Of a stretch of 64,000 nt of DNA, positions 6,309 through 13,983 are shown piece by piece; position 1 is the first letter of the stretch; each line of letters opens with the position of its first letter. The notes beneath the pieces were generated by a model. That model searched no databases. It saw nothing but the letters and a program-made list of their open reading frames with translations, and had not been told where the DNA came from. The position numbers and the translations under genes were made by a program. The stretch spans positions 124,001-188,000 of the forward strand of contig NZ_BOOB01000017.1 of the NCBI RefSeq assembly GCF_016863015.1. The letters are read 5' to 3'. Source of the DNA: Microbispora amethystogenes (GTDB taxonomy: Bacteria > Actinomycetota > Actinomycetes > Streptosporangiales > Streptosporangiaceae).

Positions 6309-8954
6309 GTGATTAGTAAGTACGAGATTTACTGCCTCGCAGATCCCTTGTTCTACGACACCCTCGACAGCAAGCGCGCGGAGCATCCGGATTTCTCCGT
6401 GGCCGCGCGGCCCACCCCCGAGGGGTGGGCGCATCTCGCGACCGGAACGTGGCTGCACTACGCGCCGGCCGGCGCCACGTTGCCCACCCAGGGCTGGAAG
6501 ATCCACATCTCCTCCTCCGTACGGGAGGCGGAGCGGGTGATCGCCGCGGCGTGGGACTACTGCGTGCCCCGCGGGCTGGCCTTCAAGTTCCTGCGCGGCC
6601 GGCGCGTGATGACCATGCAGAACTCCAAGTACGCCTTCCGGGGGTCGAGCGGCAAGCTGGTCACCGTCTACCCGGTCGACGAGGCCCAGCTCGAGCTGAC
6701 GCTCAAGGAGCTGGCCGAGGTCCTCGACGGCGTCGAGGGCCCGTACATCCTCAGCGACCTGCGCTACGGCGACGGACCGATGTACGTGCGGTACGGCGGG
6801 TTCGCCGAGCGCCACTGCCTCGACGAGAGCGGCGAGCAGGTCCTCGCGATCGAGAACGCCGACGGCGAGCTCGTCCCCGACGTGCGCGGCCCGGGGTTCT
6901 CCCTGCCCTCCTGGGTGCCCCTGCCGGCCTTCCTCGAACCCCACCTGGCCGCGCGCAACGCCGTGACCATGGAAGGCGTGCCGTACCAGGTCGACAGCGT
7001 CCTGCACTTCTCCAACGGCGGCGGCGTCTACCTCGCGCACGACACACGCACCGGTGAGAAGGTGGTGCTGAAGGAGGCGCGCCCGCACGCCGGCCTCGAC
7101 GTGGAGGGACGCGACGCGGTCACCCGCCTCCGGCACGAGGCCGAGATCATGGAGCGCCTCGCCGGGCTGGACTGCGTCCCCCGCCTGCACAGCCACTTCA
7201 CCGTCGGGGAGCACCACTTCCTCGCGCAGGAGTACGTCGACGGCACCTCGCTCAGCCAGCTCATCGCGCAGAAGCACCCCCTCACGCGGGCCGACCGCAC
7301 GCCGGAGATGAGCACGGACTACGCGGAGTGGGCCGTCACGATGCTCGGCAAGGTGCGGGCGGCGGTCGCGGCCCTGCACGAGCGCGGCGTGGTGTTCGGC
7401 GACCTGCACCCCTTCAACATCCTCGTCGACGGCGACCGGGTGGTGCTGATCGACTTCGAGGTCTCCTCGCCGGTCGAGGAGCGCAGACGGCCCACACTGG
7501 CCAACCCCGGCTTCGTCCCGCCGAGCGGCCTCGCCGGCGTCGAGGCCGACGAGTACGCCCTGGCCTGTCTGCACCTCGGGATCTTCGCCCCGATGACCAC
7601 CATGCTGCTGCAGCTCCACCGGCCCAAGGCCGCCCAGCTCGGCAGGCTGGTGAAGGAGACGTTCCCGGTGCCGCCCGAGCTGATCGACGGCGCGGTGGCG
7701 ACGCTCCTCGGCGACACGACCGGCGTGCACTCCGCCGTCCATTCCGCCGTCCATTCCGCCGTCCATTCCGCCGAGCCGGAGCCGAGCCGGCTCTCCGAGG
7801 GCTGGCCCGCGCTCCGGGACGCCCTGGCGACGGCGATCCTCGCCTCGGCGACGCCGGGGCGCGACGACCGGCTGTTCCCCGGGGACATCGTCCAGTTCGA
7901 GCCCGGCGGCGGCGTGAGCCTCGCCAACGGCGCGGCCGGCGTGCTCTACACGCTGGCCGCGACCGGGGCCGGGCGCTTCCCCGAGCACGAGGAGTGGCTG
8001 GTCAGGCGGGCGGCGGAGCCCGGCATCGGGATCGGCTTCTACAACGGGCTGCACGGCGTGGCGTACGCGCTGGAGGAGCTCGGCCGGCGCGAGGACGCGC
8101 TCGGCGTGGCCGAGCGGTGCCTGCGGGAGCCCTGGGAGGGGCTCGACCTCAGCCTCTACCGCGGCCTGTCCGGCGTGGCCCTCGCCCTGATGCGCCTGCA
8201 CGACGCGACCGGCGAGCCCGAGTTCCGCGAGCGGGCCGCGCGCGTCGTCACCGCGGTGGCCGACCGGCTCGGCGGCCCGGACGACGTCCCCGAGATCAGC
8301 GGAGGCAGGTATCCGCACGCGGGGCTGATGTACGGCTCGTCGGGGCCCGCCCTGATGTTCCTGCACGCCTACGAGCGCACCGGCGACCCCGGTCTGCTCG
8401 ACCTCGCGGCCACCGCGCTGCGCCAAGACCTGCGCCGGTGCGTCGGCCGCGAGGACGGGCAGCTCCAGGTGCAGCAGGGCTGGCGGACCAACCCCTACCT
8501 GGACGAGGGGTCGGCCGGCATTGGGCTGGTGCTCGACCGCTACCTCGCTCACTGTGAGGACGACGACTTCGCCGGGTCGCTGGCGGCCATCCGGTCGGTG
8601 CTGACCCTTCCGTACTACGTCCAGTCGGGGCTGTTCGCCGGCCGGGCGGGCATGATCGCCTGCCTGTCGTCCGGCTCGCGCCCCGACCCCGGGGCCGCCG
8701 AGGCGCAGATCGCCCGGCTGGCCTGGCAGGAGCTTCCGTACCAGGGCGGGCTGGCCTTCCCCGGGGCCCAGTTGCTCCGCCTGTCCATGGACTTCGCCAC
8801 AGGGAGCGCCGGCGTGCTGTTCGCGCTCGGCACCGCGCTGCACGACGAGCCGGTCCGCCTCCCGTTCCTTGAACCCCCCGGACGGTCCCAGGCGCAGGCC
8901 CCCCTGCGTACCGCCGCCGGGTCGCATGTCCCGACCAGCCCCGGAAGGAGGTGA
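6309..8954 (+). CDS. lanKC: Class III lanthipeptide synthetase LanKC (RamC/AmfT-like)
   Basis: An 881-residue three-domain enzyme that phosphorylates Ser/Thr of the precursor, eliminates phosphate and cyclises onto Cys. It starts at GTG 6309, with AAGGGGA seven bases upstream. The N-terminal lyase domain opens with YEIYCLADPLFYD and has LPTQGWKIHIS, hallmarks of LanKC. The kinase domain has Lys255 (VVLKEA), Asp365/Asn370 in FGDLHPFNILV and Asp382 in IDFE. The C-terminal LanC-like domain starts near residue 530 (GAAGVLYTL, GLHGVAYAL). It lacks the Cys-Cys-His zinc ligands: the expected site reads YPHAGLMYGSSG. That makes it class III, not class IV. A variable HSAV repeat links kinase and cyclase. 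The stop lies six bases before lanA1. Confidence 0.95.
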   Translation: MISKYEIYCLADPLFYDTLDSKRAEHPDFSVAARPTPEGWAHLATGTWLHYAPAGATLPTQGWKIHISSSVREAERVIAAAWDYCVPRGLAFKFLRGRRVMTMQNSKYAFRGSSGKLVTVYPVDEAQLELTLKELAEVLDGVEGPYILSDLRYGDGPMYVRYGGFAERHCLDESGEQVLAIENADGELVPDVRGPGFSLPSWVPLPAFLEPHLAARNAVTMEGVPYQVDSVLHFSNGGGVYLAHDTRTGEKVVLKEARPHAGLDVEGRDAVTRLRHEAEIMERLAGLDCVPRLHSHFTVGEHHFLAQEYVDGTSLSQLIAQKHPLTRADRTPEMSTDYAEWAVTMLGKVRAAVAALHERGVVFGDLHPFNILVDGDRVVLIDFEVSSPVEERRRPTLANPGFVPPSGLAGVEADEYALACLHLGIFAPMTTMLLQLHRPKAAQLGRLVKETFPVPPELIDGAVATLLGDTTGVHSAVHSAVHSAVHSAEPEPSRLSEGWPALRDALATAILASATPGRDDRLFPGDIVQFEPGGGVSLANGAAGVLYTLAATGAGRFPEHEEWLVRRAAEPGIGIGFYNGLHGVAYALEELGRREDALGVAERCLREPWEGLDLSLYRGLSGVALALMRLHDATGEPEFRERAARVVTAVADRLGGPDDVPEISGGRYPHAGLMYGSSGPALMFLHAYERTGDPGLLDLAATALRQDLRRCVGREDGQLQVQQGWRTNPYLDEGSAGIGLVLDRYLAHCEDDDFAGSLAAIRSVLTLPYYVQSGLFAGRAGMIACLSSGSRPDPGAAEAQIARLAWQELPYQGGLAFPGAQLLRLSMDFATGSAGVLFALGTALHDEPVRLPFLEPPGRSQAQAPLRTAAGSHVPTSPGRR
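7731..7766 (+). repeat. 12-bp tandem repeat inside lanKC
   Basis: TCCGCCGTCCAT is repeated three times and followed by a partial fourth copy, encoding the peptide repeat SAVH in the linker between the kinase and cyclase domains (about residues 475-490). The unit length keeps the reading frame, so copy-number change would only alter linker length. Confidence 0.9.
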
Positions 8955-8960
8955 ATCGCA

Positions 8961-9086
8961 ATGGCGCTTCTCGACCTGCAGACCCTCGAGGCCCCCGGTG
9001 GCCACGGTGGCGGCGGCGGCAGCAACCTCAGCCTGCTCGCCTGCACCCCGCACGAGAACAGCAGCCTCAGCCTCATCTGCGGCTGA
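8961..9086 (+). CDS. lanA1: Class III lanthipeptide precursor 1 (RamS/AmfS-like)
   Basis: A 41-residue precursor from ATG 8961, with a strong GGAAGGAGG ribosome site inside the 3' end of lanKC. The leader begins MALLDLQTLEAP, the LxLQ-type motif bound by LanKC, and passes into a Gly-rich spacer (GGHGGGGG). The core carries two ring motifs, SNLSLLAC (SxxSxxxC) and SSLSLIC (SxxSxxC), separated by TPHEN and ending in Gly. SapB from RamS has the same two-ring layout. It differs from the other two precursors by Ala for Gly before the first Cys and SLIC for SIIC. Two rings, lanthionine or labionin, are predicted. Confidence 0.93.
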   Translation: MALLDLQTLEAPGGHGGGGGSNLSLLACTPHENSSLSLICG

Positions 9087-9157
9087 CGCACCCGCTCGAC
9101 CCCACTTCCGGGGTGAACCATCCAGGCAGTGAACCATCCCAAAGGGAGATGATCCAC

Positions 9158-9289
9158 ATGGCGCTTCTCGACCTGCAGACCCTCGAGGCCCCCACCGGTG
9201 GCGGCGGCGGTGGCACCCAGGGCAGCAACCTGAGCCTCCTCGGCTGCACCCCGCACGAGAACAGCAGCCTGAGCATCATCTGCGGCTGA
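9158..9289 (+). CDS. lanA2: Class III lanthipeptide precursor 2 (RamS/AmfS-like)
   Basis: A 43-residue precursor from ATG 9158, with AAAGGGAG as ribosome site. Its leader has the same first 12 residues (MALLDLQTLEAP), then TGGGGGGTQG. The core rings are SNLSLLGC and SSLSIIC, joined by TPHEN. The core is identical to that of precursor 3, so both genes should give the same mature peptide if the leader is fully removed. An in-frame ATG three codons upstream lies directly on the ribosome site and is unlikely to be used. Confidence 0.93.
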   Translation: MALLDLQTLEAPTGGGGGGTQGSNLSLLGCTPHENSSLSIICG

Positions 9290-9327
9290 CGGCACCTCGC
9301 TCAACCCGACCTGCTCGACCCGACTTC

Positions 9328-9390
9328 CGGCACCGTGTTCCAACACCGGTTCCAACACCGGTTCCAACACCGTGTTGCAGCACGGTGCCG
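9328..9390. repeat. Palindrome-bounded repeat element between lanA2 and lanA3
   Basis: CGGCACCGTG (9328-9337) and CACGGTGCCG (9381-9390) are perfect 10-bp inverted ends. They enclose three tandem copies of GTTCCAACACCG (9337-9372). A nested hairpin, CACCGTG-N6-CACGGTG, occupies 9368-9387. Apart from this element, the lanA2 and lanA3 upstream regions align closely (ACTTCCGG before it and AACCATCCAGGCAG after it). It therefore looks like an insertion into a duplicated leader region. Confidence 0.85.
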
Positions 9391-9439
9391 GGTCAACCAT
9401 CCAGGCAGCGAACCATCCACGCAAAGGGAGATGATCCAC

Positions 9440-9574
9440 ATGGCGCTTCTCGACCTGCAGACCCTCGAGATCCCCGGCGGCCACGGCGGCGGCGGTGGCA
9501 CCACGGGCAGCAACCTGAGCCTGCTGGGCTGCACCCCGCACGAGAACAGCAGCCTGAGCATCATCTGCGGCTGA
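9440..9574 (+). CDS. lanA3: Class III lanthipeptide precursor 3 (RamS/AmfS-like)
   Basis: A 44-residue precursor from ATG 9440, with GGGAG at the proper distance (an in-frame ATG at 9431 abuts the ribosome site). The leader is MALLDLQTLEIP followed by GGHGGGGGTTG. The core rings SNLSLLGC and SSLSIIC are identical to those of precursor 2. The upstream sequence AAAGGGAGATGATCCACATG is also shared with precursor 2, indicating a recent tandem duplication. Confidence 0.93.
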   Translation: MALLDLQTLEIPGGHGGGGGTTGSNLSLLGCTPHENSSLSIICG

Positions 9575-9606
9575 CAGTCGCGGCTGCTGACGCATGAAGC
9601 GAAGGT

Positions 9607-9631
9607 CTGGGCGGTCGTCGCGGCCGCCCAG
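9607..9631 (+). terminator. Hairpin between lanA3 and the exporter genes
   Basis: CTGGGCGG-N9-CCGCCCAG forms an eight-base perfect stem 33 bases after the lanA3 stop. It lacks a T run, so it is more likely a partial terminator or 3'-end stabiliser that keeps precursor mRNA above exporter mRNA than a full stop. Confidence 0.45.
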
Positions 9632-9679
9632 GCTTCCGCGTTTCCGGGCTGAAGGCGTTTCGGGACTGGAGGACCCCTG

Positions 9680-11401
9680 GTGAGTTCCCGTACGGCGGAC
9701 CTGCTGATCGCGCGGGCCGTCCGGCGCGGCGGTCCCTGGCTCGCGGTGCTGACGGTGACGGCGCTGGCAGGCGCCGCGGCCGACCTGCTCGTCCCGGCGG
9801 CGCTCGGCCGCGCGCTCGACGCCGTCGTGCGCGCCTCCCCCGACCTCCCGGAGACGGTCGCCGCCGCCGCGCTGCTGGCCGGGCTCGTCGTCGTGTGCGA
9901 CGCGCTGGGCGTGCTCGCCGCGGGGGTGAGCGGCGCGCGGGCCGCCCGGTGGCTTCGCACCCGGGTCGTGACCCACACCCTGTCGGCCGGCACCGGGATG
10001 ACCCGGCATCTCGCGCCCGGGGAGATCGTCACCCGCGCCGGCGTGAACGTCGAGGAGGCGGGGCGGACCCCGGAGGCCGTCGTGACGGCCGCCACTCTGG
10101 TCATCCCGTCGGCCGGCAGCGTCGTCGCCCTCGCGCTGATCGACCCGTGGCTCGCGGTCACGCTGGTGGCCGGCCTGCTGCTGATCGTGGCCGTGCTGCG
10201 CGCGTTCATGCGGAAGACCACCGCGGCCTCCGGCGGCTACCAGGAGGCGCAGGGCCAGATCGCGGGCATGCTCGTCGGGGCGCTCGCCGGGGCCCGCACC
10301 ATCAGCGCGGCCGGCACGGAGGACCGCGAGGCCGCACGGGTGCTGGCCCCGCTCCCCCGGCTGCGCGCCCACGGCCTCGCGCTGTGGCGGCTGCAGGCGC
10401 GGGCCGGTGTGCAGGCCGCCGTCGTCGTCCCGCTCCTGGAGATCGCGGTGCTCGCCGTCGGCGGGCTCCGCCTGTCGGCGGGCGGCCTCACCGTCGGCGA
10501 ACTGCTCGCCGCCGCACGCTACGTCGTGCTCGGCGCGGGCCTCGGATCGGCGCTGGGCTACGCCGCGCGCATCGCCCGCGCCCGATCGGCCGCGCAGCGC
10601 CTGGAGCAGCTTTTCGCCGTGCCGCCCCCGGCGTACGGATCCCGCCCGCTGCCGCCGGGCCCGGGGACCCTGGAACTGCGTGACGTGACCGTACGGGCCG
10701 ACGGGGTCCAGCTGCTGAGCGGGATCAGCTTCGTGGTGCCGGGAGGCACCTGCACGGCGGTGGTCGGCCGCTCCGGCTCGGGCAAGTCGTCGCTGGCCGC
10801 CGTCGCCGGTCGGCTCGCCGACCCCGAGCGGGGCGTCGTGCTGCTGGACGGCGTGCCGCTGCGGGAGCTCGCCAGGGAGCCGCTGCGGCGCGCGGTCGGG
10901 TACGCCTTCGAGCGCCCGGCCCTGTTCGGCCGCACCCTGGGCGAGGCCGTCGGCTTCGGACTCCCGGCTCACGACGAGAACGACGAGAACACGGTGCGGG
11001 CCGCCGCCGTCGCCGCCTGCGCCGACCCGTTCGTCCGCAGGCTGCCCCTCGGGTACGCCACACCGGTCGAGGACGCGCCGATGTCCGGGGGCGAGATCCA
11101 GCGGATCGGCCTCGCCCGCGCGTTCGCCCAGGCCGGGCGGGTGCTGATCCTGGACGACGCCATGTCGAGCCTCGACACGGTGACCGAGCGGCAGGTCGGG
11201 CGCGCGCTCACGGGCAGCCTGGCCGACCGCACCCGCCTGGTGGTGGCCCACCGGGTGACGACCGCGGCCCAGGCCGACCAGGTCGTGTGGCTGGAGGACG
11301 GGCGGGTCCGCGCGATCGGCACGCACGAACGGCTGTGGGCCGATCCCGGCTACCGGGCCGTCTTCCAGGCGCCCGTCTTCCAGGAACAGGAGGCGTCGTG
11401 A
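9680..11401 (+). CDS. ABC exporter, fused permease-ATPase (RamA/AmfB-type)
   Basis: A 573-residue half transporter with an N-terminal six-helix membrane domain (about residues 15-310) and a C-terminal ATPase. Walker A is VGRSGSGKSS, the signature is MSGGEIQRIGLARAFA, Walker B is VLILDDAMSSLD, and the switch His lies in VVAHRVTT. It starts at GTG 9680 after CTGGAGG. The next exporter gene overlaps its stop by four bases, so the two should assemble as a heterodimer. Position after the precursors matches ramA/ramB of the SapB cluster, so export of the modified peptide is the likely role. No peptidase domain is present, so leader removal needs another protease. Confidence 0.92.
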   Translation: MSSRTADLLIARAVRRGGPWLAVLTVTALAGAAADLLVPAALGRALDAVVRASPDLPETVAAAALLAGLVVVCDALGVLAAGVSGARAARWLRTRVVTHTLSAGTGMTRHLAPGEIVTRAGVNVEEAGRTPEAVVTAATLVIPSAGSVVALALIDPWLAVTLVAGLLLIVAVLRAFMRKTTAASGGYQEAQGQIAGMLVGALAGARTISAAGTEDREAARVLAPLPRLRAHGLALWRLQARAGVQAAVVVPLLEIAVLAVGGLRLSAGGLTVGELLAAARYVVLGAGLGSALGYAARIARARSAAQRLEQLFAVPPPAYGSRPLPPGPGTLELRDVTVRADGVQLLSGISFVVPGGTCTAVVGRSGSGKSSLAAVAGRLADPERGVVLLDGVPLRELAREPLRRAVGYAFERPALFGRTLGEAVGFGLPAHDENDENTVRAAAVAACADPFVRRLPLGYATPVEDAPMSGGEIQRIGLARAFAQAGRVLILDDAMSSLDTVTERQVGRALTGSLADRTRLVVAHRVTTAAQADQVVWLEDGRVRAIGTHERLWADPGYRAVFQAPVFQEQEAS

Positions 11402-13182
11402 GGCGGCGGGTCGTCCTGGACGCGCTGTGGCGCGAGCCGTCCCGGCTGCTGCGGCTGGCCTGCTGGTCGGTGGCGGAAGCCCTGCCCTCGCTGACCGGCG
11501 GGTACGCCGTCGCACGCGCGGTGGACGACGGGTTCGTGGCCGGCCGGCCCGGCCTCGGGATGGCCTGGCTCGGGGTCCTCGCCGCCGCGTGGGCGGTGGC
11601 CGCGGTGTCCGCCCGGCAGGTGCTGCTGCTGATCGCCGGCATCGTCGAGCCGTTCCGCGACGACCTGCTCAGGCGGGTGGTGACCGGGGCGCTGCGGGCC
11701 GGGCGGGGCGGCGACAGCGCGGCCGTCGCCCGGATGAACCATCAGGTCGAGCTGGCCAGGGACTCCTTCGGCGCCATCATCACGGTGGTCAGGTCGTTCG
11801 TGTTCACGCTGGTCAGCGTGGCAGTGGGGCTGTCGACCCTGGCGCCCGCCGTGGTGCCGCTCGTGCTGCCCCCGGTGGCCCTCGGGCTGGGCCTGTTCCT
11901 CGTCTCCCTGCCCTCGCTCGCCCGGCGGCAGCGGGAGTTCATCGTCGCCGACGAGCGTACGGCGGCCGCCGTGGCCGCGATGGCGAGCGGACTGCGCGAC
12001 GTGACCGCCTGCGGCGCGGAGGAGCGGGTCGCGGCCGAGGTCGGGCAGGCGGTGGCCCGGCAGGCGGCGTCCGCGCGGGCGCTCGCCCGGGTGACCGCGA
12101 CGCGGACGCTGTCACTGGCGGTGGGAGCGTGGCTGCCGGTCGTGCTGCTGCTCGCGGGCGCGCCCTGGCTCGTCCGCCAGGGGATCACCGGCGGGGTGAT
12201 CCTCGGCACGCTGACCTACGTGATGCAGTCGCTCGCCCCCGCGCTGGGCGGCCTGGTGCAGGGCCTCGGCGTCAGCGGCGTACGCCTCGCCGTCACGCTG
12301 GAGCGCATCCTGCACGTGCCCGGGCAGCCGGCTCTGCATGGCGACACCGAGCCGGACAGCGCCCGCCTGGTGCTGCGGGGCGTCCGCTTCGCGTACGGCG
12401 CCGCCGGCCGGAAGGCCCCCGAGCCGGTCATCGACGGCCTGGACCTCGACGTGCCGGAGGGCGACCACCTGGCCGTCGTCGGCCCGAGCGGGATCGGCAA
12501 GTCCACGCTGGCCGCGCTGGTCGCCGGCCTGCTCACGCCGGACGAGGGCGAGGTCCTCGTCGGCGGCGTCCCGGCCGCCCAGGTCCGCCCGGCCGCCCGC
12601 GCGCTGATCCCCCAGGAGGCGTACGTCTTCCCCGGCACCCTGGCCGAGAACCTGACCTATCTCGCGCCCGGCGCGACGCCGGAGCAGGTGGACGAGGCGG
12701 TCGCGGCGTTCGGGCTCACGGACCTCGCACAGCGCTGCGCGGGCGGCCCGCTCGACCCGGCCGAGCTGTCGGCGGGCGAACGGCAGCTGGTCGCGCTGGC
12801 CAGGACGTACCTGTCCCCCGCCCGGCTGGTCGTGCTCGACGAGTCGACCTGTCACCTCGACCCGGCGGCGGAGGCGCGGGCGGAGGCCGCGTTCGCGGCG
12901 CGCGGCGGGACGCTGGTCGTGGTGGCCCACCGCATCTCGTCGGCCCTGCGCGCCAGGCGGGTGCTCGTCATGGACGGCACCCGGGTCAGGCTCGGCTCCC
13001 ACGAGGAGATGGTGGCCGCGTCACCGCTGTACGCCGACCTCGTGGGCCACTGGACCGGTCACCGGGCCGGCCGGAGCGAGGAGCTACCGGCGGGGGCGGT
13101 AGCGGAGGATGCCGATGTCACGCCCGGCCGACGGCCAGAGCCAGCCGCACTCGGAGGCGATCTGAATCGCCTCGACGCGTGA
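11398..13182 (+). CDS. ABC exporter, fused permease-ATPase (RamB/AmfA-type)
   Basis: A 594-residue half transporter from GTG 11398, translationally coupled to the first exporter gene. Membrane helices occupy about residues 20-310. Walker A is VGPSGIGKST, the signature is degenerate (LSAGERQLVALART) and Walker B is RLVVLDESTCHLD. The Ser-Ala-Gly signature and the Ser after the Walker B Asp-Glu differ from the partner, typical of heterodimeric exporters. The last 33 codons (13084-13182) lie antisense to the end of the response regulator gene, so the C-terminal tail beyond the ATPase fold may be dispensable. Confidence 0.92.
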   Translation: MRRRVVLDALWREPSRLLRLACWSVAEALPSLTGGYAVARAVDDGFVAGRPGLGMAWLGVLAAAWAVAAVSARQVLLLIAGIVEPFRDDLLRRVVTGALRAGRGGDSAAVARMNHQVELARDSFGAIITVVRSFVFTLVSVAVGLSTLAPAVVPLVLPPVALGLGLFLVSLPSLARRQREFIVADERTAAAVAAMASGLRDVTACGAEERVAAEVGQAVARQAASARALARVTATRTLSLAVGAWLPVVLLLAGAPWLVRQGITGGVILGTLTYVMQSLAPALGGLVQGLGVSGVRLAVTLERILHVPGQPALHGDTEPDSARLVLRGVRFAYGAAGRKAPEPVIDGLDLDVPEGDHLAVVGPSGIGKSTLAALVAGLLTPDEGEVLVGGVPAAQVRPAARALIPQEAYVFPGTLAENLTYLAPGATPEQVDEAVAAFGLTDLAQRCAGGPLDPAELSAGERQLVALARTYLSPARLVVLDESTCHLDPAAEARAEAAFAARGGTLVVVAHRISSALRARRVLVMDGTRVRLGSHEEMVAASPLYADLVGHWTGHRAGRSEELPAGAVAEDADVTPGRRPEPAALGGDLNRLDA

Positions 13183-13740
13183 GCGGGCGCCCACCTTGCC
13201 GAGGATGCGGGACATGTAGTTGCGCACGGTGCCCTGCGACAGGGACAGGCGGGCGGCGATCTCGCAGACGGTGGCCCCTCCGGCGGCGGTCTCCAGGACG
13301 TCCAGCTCGCGAGCGGTCAGCGGGTTGCTGTCGGCGTCGAGTGCCGCCACGGCCAGTTCGGGGTCGATGACCCGCTCCCCCGCGGCCACCCGGCGGATGC
13401 AGTCGATGAGATGGGCCGGGGAGGCGTCCTTCACCACGTAGCCGCGCACGTTGGCGTCCAGGGCCTTGCGCAGGGCCGTGGGCGTGCCGAGCCCGGTGAG
13501 CACGACGGTCTTGCAGGAGGGTAATCGGCGGTGCAGCTCGGCCGCCGCGGTGAGGCCGTCGACGCCGGGCAGCCCGATGTCGAGCACCGCGACGTCGGGG
13601 CGCCGCAGACAGCCCAGCCGCACGATGTCCTCCCCCTTGTCCGCCTCGGCCACGACCTCCAGGTCGTCCTCGCTCGACAGCAGAGCGACCAGCGCCTTGC
13701 GGATGAGGTGCATGTCCTCGGCGAGCATCAGTCGGATCAA
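13084..13740 (-). CDS. LuxR/NarL-family response regulator (RamR/AmfR-like)
   Basis: A 218-residue regulator. I start it at TTG 13740 because the receiver fold then begins normally (IRLMLAEDMHLIRKAL) and GGGAG lies six bases upstream. Longer in-frame starts add an unrelated 37-residue tail. The receiver has acidic pocket Glu8/Asp9, phosphoacceptor Asp54 (VAVLDIGLPG), Thr in VVLTG and Lys in YVVKDAS. The DNA-binding helix-turn-helix reads LTARELDVLETAA ... SQGTVRNYMSRILGK. It sits where ramR/amfR sits relative to SapB-type operons, but converges on the exporter genes and overlaps them by 99 bases. It probably activates lanKC and pairs with the kinase at 5341. Confidence 0.9.
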   Translation of the reverse strand: MIRLMLAEDMHLIRKALVALLSSEDDLEVVAEADKGEDIVRLGCLRRPDVAVLDIGLPGVDGLTAAAELHRRLPSCKTVVLTGLGTPTALRKALDANVRGYVVKDASPAHLIDCIRRVAAGERVIDPELAVAALDADSNPLTARELDVLETAAGGATVCEIAARLSLSQGTVRNYMSRILGKVGARSRVEAIQIASECGWLWPSAGRDIGILRYRPRR

Positions 13741-13786
13741 CCCAGACTCCCTACCACGTGAAGCGAGCGGGTGCTCGCCCTGTGTG

Positions 13787-13801
13787 ACCGCGACCTCACC
13801 C
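13787..13801 (+). promoter_or_regulatory. 15-bp motif shared with the lanKC promoter
   Basis: ACCGCGACCTCACCC lies 47 bases upstream of the regulator's TTG start and is identical to 6136-6150 upstream of lanKC. The surrounding TGACC-GC-GACCTCACC imperfectly repeats itself, as it does at lanKC. This suggests autoregulation by the response regulator. Confidence 0.45.
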
Positions 13802-13874
13802 ACTATGGCCGCCGAATGTGAGCACCGGGACCTCTCTACCCGAACTGTCATCTTTAATCTGCGGATGAGTCAGG

Positions 13875-13915
13875 AAAAAACGGGACGCCCGGCTCCCTGA
13901 GGAAGCCGGGCGTCC
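13875..13915 (-). terminator. Rho-independent terminator of the secreted-protein gene
   Basis: GGACGCCCGGCT (13883-13894) pairs perfectly with AGCCGGGCGTCC (13904-13915) across a nine-base loop. AAAAAA at 13875-13880 reads as a T run after the hairpin on the minus strand. It lies 68 bases past the stop of the gene ending at 13984. Confidence 0.85.
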
Positions 13916-13983
13916 GTGAACTGCAAATCTGTTCGTTTTCCCAGGATATTCCCAGGTTGTCTCTCTGGGCTGGGGTGTGCCTC

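Noticed and set aside
6294-9137. 947-codon open frame on the minus strand across lanKC
   Set aside because: It is the antisense shadow of a clear LanKC gene; the translation is low-complexity Ala/Gly/Arg/Val without any domain, typical of GC-rich antisense frames.
9335-9439. Upstream extension of lanA3 in frame through the 12-bp repeats (FQHRFQHRFQHR)
   Set aside because: The start would precede the ribosome site AAAGGGAG; the conserved leader begins at ATG 9440 as in the other two precursors.
9158-9574. Precursors as class I/II lantibiotics or as part of a LanM system
   Set aside because: The only modifying enzyme has lyase-kinase-cyclase architecture without zinc ligands, which defines class III; no LanB or LanM is present.
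8615-11515. 966-codon minus-strand frame across the precursors and first exporter
   Set aside because: Antisense to lanA1-3 and an ABC exporter with intact motifs; its product has no recognisable fold.
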